Made by a program: the position numbers and the translations under genes. Below are positions 1-7,198 of a stretch of DNA of 64,000 nucleotides, in pieces. The stretch spans positions 8,370,001 through 8,434,000 of the forward strand of contig NZ_BAABIS010000001.1 in NCBI RefSeq assembly GCF_039542905.1. Direction: 5' to 3'. The stretch is from Kitasatospora terrestris (GTDB taxonomy: Bacteria; Actinomycetota; Actinomycetes; Streptomycetales; Streptomycetaceae). The number at the start of each line of letters is the position of its first letter. The stretch's first letter is position 1. The notes under the pieces are model-generated. The model searched no databases. It was not told the DNA's origin and was given only the letters and a program-made list of their open reading frames with translations.

Positions 1-1087
1 CCAGCGACAGGTCGGTGATCTTCACCGCCCAGCCCGCGAAGCCCACCGCGCCGACCACCGTGCCCAGCAGCATCGCCGGCCGGGCGCCGCGCCGGTCCAG
101 GATCCGCCCGCCGATCTGCGAGGCCGGGCCGAACCCGGCGAAGAACACCAGCAGGTACAGGCCCGCCTGGTTCGCCGAGTAGCCGAGCGCGATCTGCGCG
201 TACACCGAGGCGAAGAAGAACACCGGGACGAAGGACATCATGGCGAAGAAGAGCACCGCGTTGTCCACCGCGAACGCCCGGTCGGTGAAGACCCGCATGG
301 TGATCAGCGGGTCCCGGCTGCGCAGTTCCGCCAGCACGAACAGCGCCAGCACGGCGAGGCCGCCGACGATGCACCCCCAGGTCGCCGCGCTGCCCCAGCC
401 CCACGCCGCGGCCTGCTGCAGGCCGAGCACGCTCAGGCCCATGCCCACCGCGACGAGCACGGCGCCCGGCCAGTCGATCGGCTCGGGGCGCGGCGTGTTC
501 CGGATCCGGGCGAGGAAGGTCAGCACCAGGGCGACCACCGCCACCGGCACGTTCACCCAGAAGATCGCCCGCCAGCTCCAGCTGGTCAGCCAGCCGCCGA
601 GGATCGGGCCGATCGCGGTCAGGCCGCCGGCGACGCCGAAGAACAGCGCGAGGGCCCGGCCGCGCCGCCGCACCGGGAAGACCTCGACCACCACCGCGAG
701 CGCGGCCGGGAACATCAGTGCCGCGCCGAGACCCTGCACCGCGCGGAAGGAGATCAGCCAGGGTTCGGCCGCCCCGCCGGTCGGCACCGCCCCGCAGAGC
801 GCCGATGCCGCCACGAACACCACCGTGCCGACCAGCATCATCCGCTTGTGCCCGAGGATGTCCGACACCCGGCCGCCGAGCGCGAAGAACGCCGCCAGCG
901 CCAGCAGGTAGGCGTTGACCACCCACTGCATCGCGCCGGCGGAGAGTCCGAGCTCGCGGATGATGCTCGGTGCGGCGATCGACACGATGGTCTGGTCGAT
1001 GAAGGTCATCGACACGGCGAACAGCATGCCCGCGAGGGCGAGCCGCTCGTCGGTGCCACCGTTCCGTCCGCCGCTTCCGGCCGCCAT
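1..1087 (-). CDS. MFS drug exporter, DHA2 (EmrB/QacA) type, C-terminus cut off by window edge
   Basis: The reverse strand reads open from ATG at 1087 to the window edge (362 residues, no stop). After a short polar N-terminus, helix 1 ends in a D1-like motif (FIDQTIVSIA, near residues 30-39), motif A of the first cytoplasmic loop reads GGRVSDILGHKRMM, and the helix 5 antiporter motif C reads GGLTAIGPILGGWLT. This is the signature of proton-driven 14-helix multidrug exporters; the last helices lie outside the window. The start is supported by GGAGGGAG about 7 bases upstream. It is divergent from the secreted protein at 1485. The substrate cannot be told from sequence. Confidence 0.88.
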   Translation of the reverse strand, partial: MAAGSGGRNGGTDERLALAGMLFAVSMTFIDQTIVSIAAPSIIRELGLSAGAMQWVVNAYLLALAAFFALGGRVSDILGHKRMMLVGTVVFVAASALCGAVPTGGAAEPWLISFRAVQGLGAALMFPAALAVVVEVFPVRRRGRALALFFGVAGGLTAIGPILGGWLTSWSWRAIFWVNVPVAVVALVLTFLARIRNTPRPEPIDWPGAVLVAVGMGLSVLGLQQAAAWGWGSAATWGCIVGGLAVLALFVLAELRSRDPLITMRVFTDRAFAVDNAVLFFAMMSFVPVFFFASVYAQIALGYSANQAGLYLLVFFAGFGPASQIGGRILDRRGARPAMLLGTVVGAVGFAGWAVKITDLSL

Positions 1088-1484
1088 GCCGTGCTCCCTC
1101 CGTCGACCCGCTACCACCCGGACGACACTGCCCGCCCCGCGGCTCCGCGTCCGGTTGCGCCGCCGCGAAGTCATCCGCTCGGCGGATGCCCGCCCCCTGA
1201 CGGCGGCGGAGGGGACGTGCCTGTGCACGGTGTTCCGCCACCGGCACCACCGCGGACGGCCGCCGGACCGTCACGGTCCCGGTCACGCGCTCCGTGCGGA
1301 CGCGGACGACCCGTAGTACCGGCCCCTTGCCCGGCAGTTGTGGGGCCGGGGCTTGACGCCCGACTTTCCTCGGCCGTTAAATCTCGGCTTGAAGTAAGCG
1401 GTCGGGGGCGAGCGGCCGGGGTCAGGCCGGCCGACCGCCCCCGCATGCCGCCGTCCCCCGTAACCCACCAGACGGGTATGCACC
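1088..1484. other. 397-bp intergenic region between divergent genes
   Basis: I see no convincing gene here. The region must hold the promoters of the MFS exporter (reverse) and of the secreted protein at 1485 (forward). The only AT-richer patch is near 1365-1400, where a promoter-like pair of hexamers lies; it is listed separately. Confidence 0.5.
1353..1382 (+). promoter_or_regulatory. candidate promoter for the secreted beta-helix gene
   Basis: TTGACG at 1353-1358 and TTAAAT at 1377-1382 are separated by 18 bases, resembling a -35/-10 pair for the main vegetative sigma factor. About 100 bases of leader would follow before GTG/ATG at 1485. Inferred from pattern only. Confidence 0.35.
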
Positions 1485-3326
1485 ATGACCAGAGCCTCAG
1501 GTCCGCACCGCCTCGGCCTCGCCGCCGTCGCCGCCACCGCCCTCGTCGCGGCCCTCACCGCCCCGACCGCGCAGGCCGCGCAGGACGCCGCCCCGCCGCG
1601 CGGCGGCGGCGGACTCGGCGACAACGTCGTCGTGTTCGACCCCGGCATGCCCAAGGCCGAGATTCAGAGCCGACTGGACGCGATAGCGAAGGCCCAGGCC
1701 GGCAACGAGTTCGGCAGCGCCCGGTACGAGATCCTCTTCAAGCCCGGCACCTACGGCACCGCCGCCGACCCGCTGACCTTCTCGGTCGGCTTCTACGAGG
1801 CCGTCGCCGGCCTCGGCCGCAACCCCGGCGACGTGGTCGTCAACGGCTCCGTCGACGTCTACAACCAGTGCGTCGGCGGCGACCAGGCGCAGTGCTACGC
1901 CACCACCAACTTCTGGCGCTCCCTCAGCAACCTGACCGTCAACGTGGCGGGCAAGAGCGGCTGCTACGGCAACACCGACTTCTGGGCCGTCTCCCAGGCC
2001 GCCCCGCTGCGCCGCGTCCAGGTCAACGGCAACCTGACCCTGATGGACTACTGCACCGGCTCGCCGGCCTGGGCCAGCGGGGGCTTCATCGCCGACTCCA
2101 AGTTCACCGGCGGCACCGTCATCAACGGCTCCCAGCAGCAGTTCTTCACCCGCAACAGCAACCTCGACGGCTGGACCAACGCGGTCTGGAACCAGGTCTT
2201 CTGCGGCACCACCGGCGCGCCCGCCCAGTCCTTCTCCACCGAGCCCGGCGCCGCGCCCTACACCACCCTCGGCAGCTGCCCCGCCACCCGCGAGAAGCCC
2301 TACCTGTACCTCGACGACAACGGCCGGTACCGGGTCTTCCTGCCCGCGCTGCACCGCGACTCGGCCGGCACCAGCTGGGAGAACGGCCCGACCGCGGGCA
2401 CCTCGCTCGGCCTGGACAGCTTCTACGTCGTCAAGCCCGGCGCGAGCGCCCAGCAGATCAACGCCGCGCTCAGGGCCGGCCGCAACCTGCTCTTCACTCC
2501 CGGCGTGTACGAGCTCACCGACGCGATCAGGGTCACCCGGCCCGGCACCAAGGTCCTCGGCCTCGGCTTCGCCACCCTCGTCCCCACCCGCGGCGACGCC
2601 GCCCTCCGGGTCTCCGACGTCGACGGCGTCGACGTCTCCGGCCTGATCATCGACGCCGGCCCGGAGAACTCGCCGGTCCTGATGCAGGTCGGCAACCACG
2701 GCAGCAAGAGCCGCCACACCAACAACCCGATCAGCCTCAGCGACGTCTTCTTCCGGGTCGGCGGCGCCCGCGACGGCTACGCCACCACCGCGCTGGAGGT
2801 CAACGCCGACGACACCCTGATCGACGACGCCTGGATCTGGCGCGCCGACCACGGCACCGGCGGCGGCAACTGGAACACCGCCCGCAGCGACACCGGACTG
2901 GTCGTCAACGGCGACCGGGTGGTCGCCACCGGCCTCGCCGTCGAGCACTTCCAGAAGACCGAGACGATCTGGAACGGCGAGGACGGCCGGGTGGTGTTCT
3001 TCCAGAACGAGAACCCCTACGAGGTCCCCAGCCAGGCCGCGTGGATGGCCTCGCCGACCCAGAAGGGCTACCCCGCGTTCGCCGTCGGACCGAAGGTCAA
3101 GACGTTCGAGGGCTGGGGCATGGGCAGCTACTCGTACTTCAACCAGGGCGTCGACATCCACAACTCGACGGCCTTCCAGGCCCCGAGCCGCCCGGGCGTG
3201 AAGCTGCACGACCTGCTGACCGTCTTCCTGAACGGCTCCGGCGGCATCGACTCGGTGGTCAACGGCACCGGCCGCGCCGTCGACTCCGCCTTCGGGGGCC
3301 CCAGCAACGTCGTCTCGGCGCCCTGA
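1485..3326 (+). CDS. Secreted right-handed beta-helix protein (often mislabelled adenylyl cyclase)
   Basis: 613 residues. Residues 1-31 are a Sec-type signal peptide (arginine near the start, Ala/Leu/Val-rich core, cleavage near AQA). The mature protein has repeated short strands and Asn/Gly ladders typical of a parallel beta-helix, with an LFKPGTYG motif near residue 90 and a second FTPGVYEL motif near 340, suggesting two related beta-helix halves, each opening with a (K/T)PG-x-Y motif like pectate-lyase-type folds. From memory, close relatives in actinomycetes are annotated adenylyl cyclase or coagulation factor 5/8 type protein; I see no cyclase motif. A role in binding or cleaving an extracellular polysaccharide is an inference. 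No clear Shine-Dalgarno precedes the ATG. A strong hairpin follows the stop. Confidence 0.75.
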   Translation: MTRASGPHRLGLAAVAATALVAALTAPTAQAAQDAAPPRGGGGLGDNVVVFDPGMPKAEIQSRLDAIAKAQAGNEFGSARYEILFKPGTYGTAADPLTFSVGFYEAVAGLGRNPGDVVVNGSVDVYNQCVGGDQAQCYATTNFWRSLSNLTVNVAGKSGCYGNTDFWAVSQAAPLRRVQVNGNLTLMDYCTGSPAWASGGFIADSKFTGGTVINGSQQQFFTRNSNLDGWTNAVWNQVFCGTTGAPAQSFSTEPGAAPYTTLGSCPATREKPYLYLDDNGRYRVFLPALHRDSAGTSWENGPTAGTSLGLDSFYVVKPGASAQQINAALRAGRNLLFTPGVYELTDAIRVTRPGTKVLGLGFATLVPTRGDAALRVSDVDGVDVSGLIIDAGPENSPVLMQVGNHGSKSRHTNNPISLSDVFFRVGGARDGYATTALEVNADDTLIDDAWIWRADHGTGGGNWNTARSDTGLVVNGDRVVATGLAVEHFQKTETIWNGEDGRVVFFQNENPYEVPSQAAWMASPTQKGYPAFAVGPKVKTFEGWGMGSYSYFNQGVDIHNSTAFQAPSRPGVKLHDLLTVFLNGSGGIDSVVNGTGRAVDSAFGGPSNVVSAP

Positions 3327-3353
3327 GACCCGTTGCCGACCCCTGGCACAGCC

Positions 3354-3386
3354 GGGCCCCCGGACGGTCGATCCGTCCGGGGGCCC
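3354..3386. terminator. Bidirectional terminator hairpin between convergent genes
   Basis: A perfect 14-bp inverted repeat (left arm GGGCCCCCGGACGG) with a 5-base loop sits between the stop of the secreted protein and the stop of the reverse-strand gene at 3409. Its position suits termination from both sides; there is no T-tract, as is usual in actinomycetes. Confidence 0.85.
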
Positions 3387-3408
3387 GTACGCCCGCCCGC
3401 TCCGGGCC

Positions 3409-3786
3409 TCAGCGGCCCCGCGCGGTGAGGTAGCCGCCCGCCTGGGCGGTGAACAGCGGCCCGTCGGCGGTGGCCACGGCCCAGGGGTGGGCGGGGCCGT
3501 CCGGCGCGACCGTCAGGGTGCGGCCGGTGTCGAAGGCGAGGACCAGCGCCCCGGCCGGGGTGACCCGGGCGGCGGCCAGGCGGGCGCCGACCAGCTCGGG
3601 CAGCCCGCCGGTGGGCTGCATGCCGAGCCCCGGGTAGAAGTGCTCGACCTCGGCGGGCCCGGCCAGCCGGAAGTCGTTCTCGACGGAGACCTCGACGCCG
3701 CCGGACAGCCGGATCAGCAGCCGGCGGCCGCCGGTGAGCTGCTCCACCCGGCGGCCTGACAGCGCGGAGTCGATCGGAGCCGTCAT
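3409..3786 (-). CDS. Small uncharacterised protein, DUF6188-like
   Basis: 125 residues with no signal peptide or membrane helix. The chain alternates short charged strands (RRLLIRLSGGVEVSVEN, then FRLAGPAEV) as in a compact beta-rich fold; the pattern of a gene-wide G-R-x-V-x-x-L start and an acidic E-N-x-F core recalls DUF6188 proteins of streptomycetes, an assignment made from memory. The ATG at 3786 is chosen because GGGGAGGTCC lies 4-10 bases upstream; the open frame extends further upstream but only with low-complexity Arg/Ala sequence. It stands alone, convergent with the secreted protein gene. Function unknown. Confidence 0.6.
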   Translation of the reverse strand: MTAPIDSALSGRRVEQLTGGRRLLIRLSGGVEVSVENDFRLAGPAEVEHFYPGLGMQPTGGLPELVGARLAAARVTPAGALVLAFDTGRTLTVAPDGPAHPWAVATADGPLFTAQAGGYLTARGR

Positions 3787-3856
3787 CGCAGGACCTCCCC
3801 ACTCGGTGATCTCCCCCTCATGGTGCCCGCCACCGAGGGCGGCGGCACCCGCGGCA

Positions 3857-3900
3857 CCCGCGGCCGACCCGTGGTTGACCCGCGGCCGACCCGTGGTTGA
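3857..3900. repeat. Two tandem copies of a 22-bp repeat
   Basis: The unit starting CCCGCGGCCGACC and ending GTGGTTGA occurs at 3857-3878 and again at 3879-3900 without change, and the first bases of a third copy follow. It lies between the DUF6188-like gene and the NUDIX gene, both on the reverse strand. Confidence 0.9.
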
Positions 3901-3938
3901 TCCGCGGCTGCCGCCTCCCGGTCGTCCCCACAGGCCGG

Positions 3939-5012
3939 TCAGACGGGGAAGCCGTCGTGGAGCTCGACCGGCCCGGCGCCCGCCGTGCCCCCTGCCGCGT
4001 CGCGGGCGGCGAGCGCGGCGGTCAGGCGCCGGTGGCCCTGCGGGGAGAGCGCCTCGCGCGCCTCGTCCGGGGTGAACATCCGCCACTCCAGCAGCTCGTC
4101 GGCGGGCAGCCGGATCGCCGCGAGGTCCGCCGGGCCGACCTCGCCGCCGTCGAAGAGGTACACCAGGACCGGACGGCTGCCGTCACCCGGCGCGGTCCAG
4201 TCGAGGGCGAGCAGCCGCCCGGTCGGGCGGTGGCTCCAGCCGAGCTCCTCCAGGGTCTCCCGGGCGGCGGCCTCCCGCGGCAGCTCCCGGTCGGCCTCGA
4301 TCGAGCCGCCGGGCACGGTCCAGTACGGCGGCTCGTCCGGCAGCAGCGGGCGCAGCCGGACCAGCAGCACCCGGCCCGCCCGGTCGGTGTACAGCGTCCG
4401 GGCCTTCGCCCGGATCCGCGGCCGGCTGGCGATGTAGGTCTCGCGGTCCATCGGCGGCGGGGGAGCGGGCCGGTCGCCGCCCGTCAGCGGCACCCCTTCG
4501 GCGGCGGTGTACGGCGGCACCGGCGGGTCGGCCGGCAGGTGCTCGGCACTGTGGCCGACCGGGCGGCCGTCCTCCAGCTCCAGCGGGCCGGCCGAGCGCG
4601 GCGCCCGCAGACAGGCCGTCACCCGCCGCGACAGCCGCGGCGGGAGCGCGGAGGCGACCTGCTCGGGCGTCAGGAACGCGTAGCTGCTGAGCTCCTCCGC
4701 CTCCAGCCGAAGGCCCGCCAGCTCGGCCGGGGTGAGCGGCTCGGCCCAGTACAGGAACGCCGCGATCGGCGGCCGGGACCAGTCCCGCGCCCAGTCCAGG
4801 CAGGCGATCGGGCCGAGCCGCGGGGTGATGCCCAGCTCCTCCTCGATCTCGCGGACGGCGGTCACCCGGGGCGAGGCGTCCGGCGGCTCCCAGCCGCCGC
4901 CCGGGATCTCGATCGGGTGCTTGGCCTCGTACGACACCCGGACCAGCATGATCCGCCCCTCCCCGTCCGGAATCAGCACCCCGGCCGCCGCCAGCAGCCC
5001 GCGTCCGTCCAC
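3939..5012 (-). CDS. Tandem NUDIX hydrolase (two NUDIX domains)
   Basis: 357 residues with two NUDIX folds in one chain. The first box spans about residues 40-62 (GGW...REIEEELGI) and keeps the metal-binding REUxEExGU half, but Ala stands where the first conserved Glu of the box is expected. The second box, about 236-259 (GGS...RETLEELGW), has one extra residue before its Glu. NUDIX enzymes hydrolyse nucleoside diphosphates linked to another group; the substrate is not predictable here. The two domains are joined by a Pro-rich linker near 160-190. GTG at 5012 is chosen for the AAGGGGGA element upstream. One domain may be catalytic and the other regulatory or substrate-binding, which is inference. 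Divergent from tuf3. Confidence 0.85.
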   Translation of the reverse strand: MDGRGLLAAAGVLIPDGEGRIMLVRVSYEAKHPIEIPGGGWEPPDASPRVTAVREIEEELGITPRLGPIACLDWARDWSRPPIAAFLYWAEPLTPAELAGLRLEAEELSSYAFLTPEQVASALPPRLSRRVTACLRAPRSAGPLELEDGRPVGHSAEHLPADPPVPPYTAAEGVPLTGGDRPAPPPPMDRETYIASRPRIRAKARTLYTDRAGRVLLVRLRPLLPDEPPYWTVPGGSIEADRELPREAAARETLEELGWSHRPTGRLLALDWTAPGDGSRPVLVYLFDGGEVGPADLAAIRLPADELLEWRMFTPDEAREALSPQGHRRLTAALAARDAAGGTAGAGPVELHDGFPV

Positions 5013-5128
5013 GTCCCATCCCCCTTCGCCGCGCTCTCCCGACAGGATGCAGGACGACCGGGCGGGTACGGACGGTTCCGCGGAAAAGCGGTGGCGCGGT
5101 CGGGTGGCGCGGGGGCAGGATCGTCCGC

Positions 5129-5224
5129 ATGTTCACCGCCGCCATCGCCGAGTTCCCCGCAGTCGCGGGTGCGATGGCCGCTGCCCAGGCAGTCGCGGCC
5201 GCGTTCGACGGCGCACGAAGCTGA
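5129..5224 (+). CDS. Candidate 31-residue leader peptide upstream of tuf3
   Basis: ATG at 5129 is preceded by AGGA eight bases upstream. The 31-codon frame encodes an Ala-rich peptide ([14 protein letters not shown]..., ending FDGARS) and its TGA at 5222-5224 overlaps the first base of a large hairpin that reaches to within 50 bases of the tuf3 start. An upstream ORF running exactly into a stem-loop ahead of a translation-factor gene is the arrangement of ribosome-mediated attenuators. Nothing proves that it is translated; a chance open frame is possible in such GC-rich DNA. Confidence 0.35.
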   Translation: MFTAAIAEFPAVAGAMAAAQAVAAAFDGARS

Positions 5225-5264
5225 CCTTCCCCGGGAAGTCCCGGGACCTCGGACGGGGAAGGTC
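5223..5264 (+). promoter_or_regulatory. Hairpin in the tuf3 leader, possible attenuator
   Basis: GACCTTCCCC at 5223-5232 pairs perfectly with GGGGAAGGTC at 5255-5264. The 22-base loop contains further small palindromes (CCCGGGA, GGGAAGTCCC) that could form alternative structures with the stem. The hairpin begins at the stop codon of the short upstream ORF and ends 49 bases before the tuf3 ATG. Confidence 0.5.
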
Positions 5265-5313
5265 GCCCGTCGCTGAGGTCCCGTCACCACGACTCCGGGA
5301 AGAGAACACCACC

Positions 5314-6495
5314 ATGGCCAAGCAGGCCTTCGTGCGGACCAAGCCGCACCTGAACATCGGCACCATGGGCCACGTCGACCACGGCAAGACCACCCTGACC
5401 GCCGCCATCACCAAGGTGCTGGCCGAGCGGGGCGGCGGCACCTACGTGCCGTTCGACCGGATCGACCGGGCCCCGGAGGAGGCCGCGCGCGGGATCACCA
5501 TCAACATCTCGCACGTCGAGTACGAGACGGCGACCCGGCACTACGCGCACGTCGACATGCCCGGACACGCGGACTTCGTCAAGAACATGATCACCGGCGC
5601 CGCCCAGCTGGACGGCGCGATCCTGGTCGTCTCGGCGCAGGACGGGGTGATGCCGCAGACCGCCGAGCACGTGCTGCTGGCCCGTCAGGTCGGCGTCGAG
5701 CACGTCGTCGTGGCGCTGAACAAGGCCGACGGCGCCGACCCCGAGCTGCTGGAGCTGGTCGAGCTGGAGGTGCGAGAGCTGCTCTCCGCGCACGGCTACG
5801 ACGGCGAGACGCTGCCGGTCGTCCGGGTGTCCGGGCTGCTGGCGCTGGGCGGCGACCCGGAGTGGGAGCGGGCGCTGCTCGGGCTGCTCGGCGCGGTGGA
5901 CGACCACATCCCCACGCCGGTCCGGTACACCGACGCGCCGTTCCTGCTGCCGGTCGAGAACGTGCTGACCATCACCGGGCGCGGCACCGTGGTCACCGGC
6001 GCGGTGGAGCGCGGCCGGGTCCGCACGGGCGACCGGGTGGAGGTGCTCGGCTACGACGGGCGGGTGGAGTCCGTGGTGACCGGGGTGGAGACCTTCGGCC
6101 GCACGATGGAGTCCGCGGAGGCGGGCGACAACGTGGCGCTGCTGCTGCGCGGGGTGCAGCGCGGCCAGGTCCGGCGCGGCCAGGTAGTCGCGGCGCTCGG
6201 CAGCGCGTCGGTGCACGGCCGTTTCACGGCGCGGATCCACCTGCTCTCCGCCGCGGAGGGTGGCCGCCGGACGCCGGTCACCAGCGGCTACCGCCCGCAG
6301 TTCTACCTGCGGACGGGCGACGTGGTCGGGCACATCGAGCTCGCCGAGGGCGCCGGTCCGGTGCCGCCGGGTGAGACGGTCGAGGTGACGGTCACGCTCG
6401 GAGTGCCGGTCCCGCTGGAGCCGGGCCTCGGGTTCGCCGTCCGCGAGGGCGGCCGGACGGTCGCCGCGGGCACCGTGCTGACGGTCCTGGACTGA
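5314..6495 (+). CDS. tuf3: Elongation factor Tu, divergent EF-Tu3 type
   Basis: 393 residues, the full EF-Tu length. GTPase motifs: G1 GHVDHGKT (19-26), G2 RGITI (59-63), G3 DMPGH with the catalytic His (81-85), G4 NKAD (136-139) and G5 SGL (173-175). The main EF-Tu of these bacteria has DCPGH, NKxD with C or V, and SAL, so this is the divergent paralogue. EF-Tu brings aminoacyl-tRNA to the ribosome; in Streptomyces coelicolor the third tuf gene is known to be poorly expressed and tied to the stringent response, and divergent Tu copies have been linked to tolerance of Tu-binding antibiotics. It stands alone, outside the str operon. ATG 5314 is fixed by alignment to the EF-Tu N-terminus; GGGAAGAGA lies upstream. 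Confidence 0.95.
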   Translation: MAKQAFVRTKPHLNIGTMGHVDHGKTTLTAAITKVLAERGGGTYVPFDRIDRAPEEAARGITINISHVEYETATRHYAHVDMPGHADFVKNMITGAAQLDGAILVVSAQDGVMPQTAEHVLLARQVGVEHVVVALNKADGADPELLELVELEVRELLSAHGYDGETLPVVRVSGLLALGGDPEWERALLGLLGAVDDHIPTPVRYTDAPFLLPVENVLTITGRGTVVTGAVERGRVRTGDRVEVLGYDGRVESVVTGVETFGRTMESAEAGDNVALLLRGVQRGQVRRGQVVAALGSASVHGRFTARIHLLSAAEGGRRTPVTSGYRPQFYLRTGDVVGHIELAEGAGPVPPGETVEVTVTLGVPVPLEPGLGFAVREGGRTVAAGTVLTVLD

Positions 6496-6505
6496 GCGGT
6501 CCACA

Positions 6506-6546
6506 CCGGCGCGCGGCCCTGCCGAGAAGGCGGGGCCGCGCGCCGG
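6506..6546. terminator. Bidirectional terminator between tuf3 and the DUF1877-like gene
   Basis: A perfect 14-bp inverted repeat (CCGGCGCGCGGCCC at 6506-6519, its complement at 6533-6546) begins 10 bases after the tuf3 stop, and the convergent gene ends at 6565. Confidence 0.85.
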
Positions 6547-6564
6547 CGGGTCGGAAGGGGCGGG

Positions 6565-7032
6565 TCAGAAGGAGAAGGTCTTGGCCACAGCCCGGCCCTG
6601 CTCGGCCGCCGTGGCGTAGAACGCGGTCAGCTCGTCGTGCTTGCGGGCGAGCTGCTCCCGGAGCCCCTCGTACGGGTCGGAGGAGCGGAGCCGCGCCCAG
6701 GCCTGCCAGCGGTCGGTGAACGACACCTCGCGCAGGAAGGCCGCGGCCCGGACCACCCCGGCCGGGTCGAGCGCCACGTGACCCGGACCGCCGGCCGGGT
6801 CGAGGACGTGGTGGCCGCCGAACACCGGCAGCTCGTTCACGCCCACCTGCTCGCCGGGCGGGCAGTAGAGCTCGGCCAGCTGGAAGAAGCAGTCCACCAA
6901 CCAGGCCGCCTCACCGAGCTCGGCCCACCGGCGCATCTCGTCGAACTCCATGGCGAAGAACGCGTCGAACCCGGCCGTGTCCGCGGGCATTTCGCCGGGC
7001 TCGACCGCCCGGAGGTAGACCCACATGCTCAT
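6565..7032 (-). CDS. DUF1877-like small protein
   Basis: 155 residues, cytoplasmic, no membrane segment. The N-terminus (MSMWVYLRAVEPGEMP) followed by an acidic helix, a Trp-rich core and a late GGHHVLDP motif resembles the DUF1877 family, whose members are 150-180 residues and of unknown biochemical role. A charged coiled segment (about 125-145) ends the protein. ATG 7032 is preceded by a purine-rich stretch (CTCTCCTC on the forward strand). Family assignment is from pattern memory and moderately certain. Convergent with tuf3 and divergent from the FUSC gene. Confidence 0.6.
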   Translation of the reverse strand: MSMWVYLRAVEPGEMPADTAGFDAFFAMEFDEMRRWAELGEAAWLVDCFFQLAELYCPPGEQVGVNELPVFGGHHVLDPAGGPGHVALDPAGVVRAAAFLREVSFTDRWQAWARLRSSDPYEGLREQLARKHDELTAFYATAAEQGRAVAKTFSF

Positions 7033-7198
7033 GAGAGGAGAAGCTACCGCGCGGTACGGACATCCCGGTTCCGGTCGGGGGTGCGGCCGTCATCCCGGCG
7101 TAACGCGCAGGCAGCGGGCCGGACAAGCGGGTCGGTTACGGTGTCGGAAGACGGTGGATCATCGACCGCCGCACTCCGTACGAGGCCCGAGGAGGACC

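Larger units (their letters stand above)
5013..5313. other. 301-bp divergent intergenic region upstream of tuf3
   Basis: Contains a perfect 10-bp palindrome TTCCGCGGAA at 5076-5085, then a 31-codon open frame (5129-5224) and a long hairpin (5223-5264) leading into tuf3. The latter two are described as separate entries. It also serves as the promoter region for the reverse-strand NUDIX gene. Confidence 0.6.

Noticed and set aside
1497-3209. 570-residue reverse open frame over the secreted beta-helix gene
   Set aside because: It is Val/Ala/Gly-rich antisense sequence with no recognisable motif; the forward frame has a signal peptide and family motifs.
5129-5224. Leader ORF as a real conserved gene
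   Set aside because: Kept only as a low-confidence leader: it has no known family and could be a chance frame; I do not call it a functional protein.
4732-5313. Long N-terminal extension of the EF-Tu3 frame back to 4732
   Set aside because: The extension overlaps the opposite-strand NUDIX gene and is low-complexity; EF-Tu proteins start at MAK.
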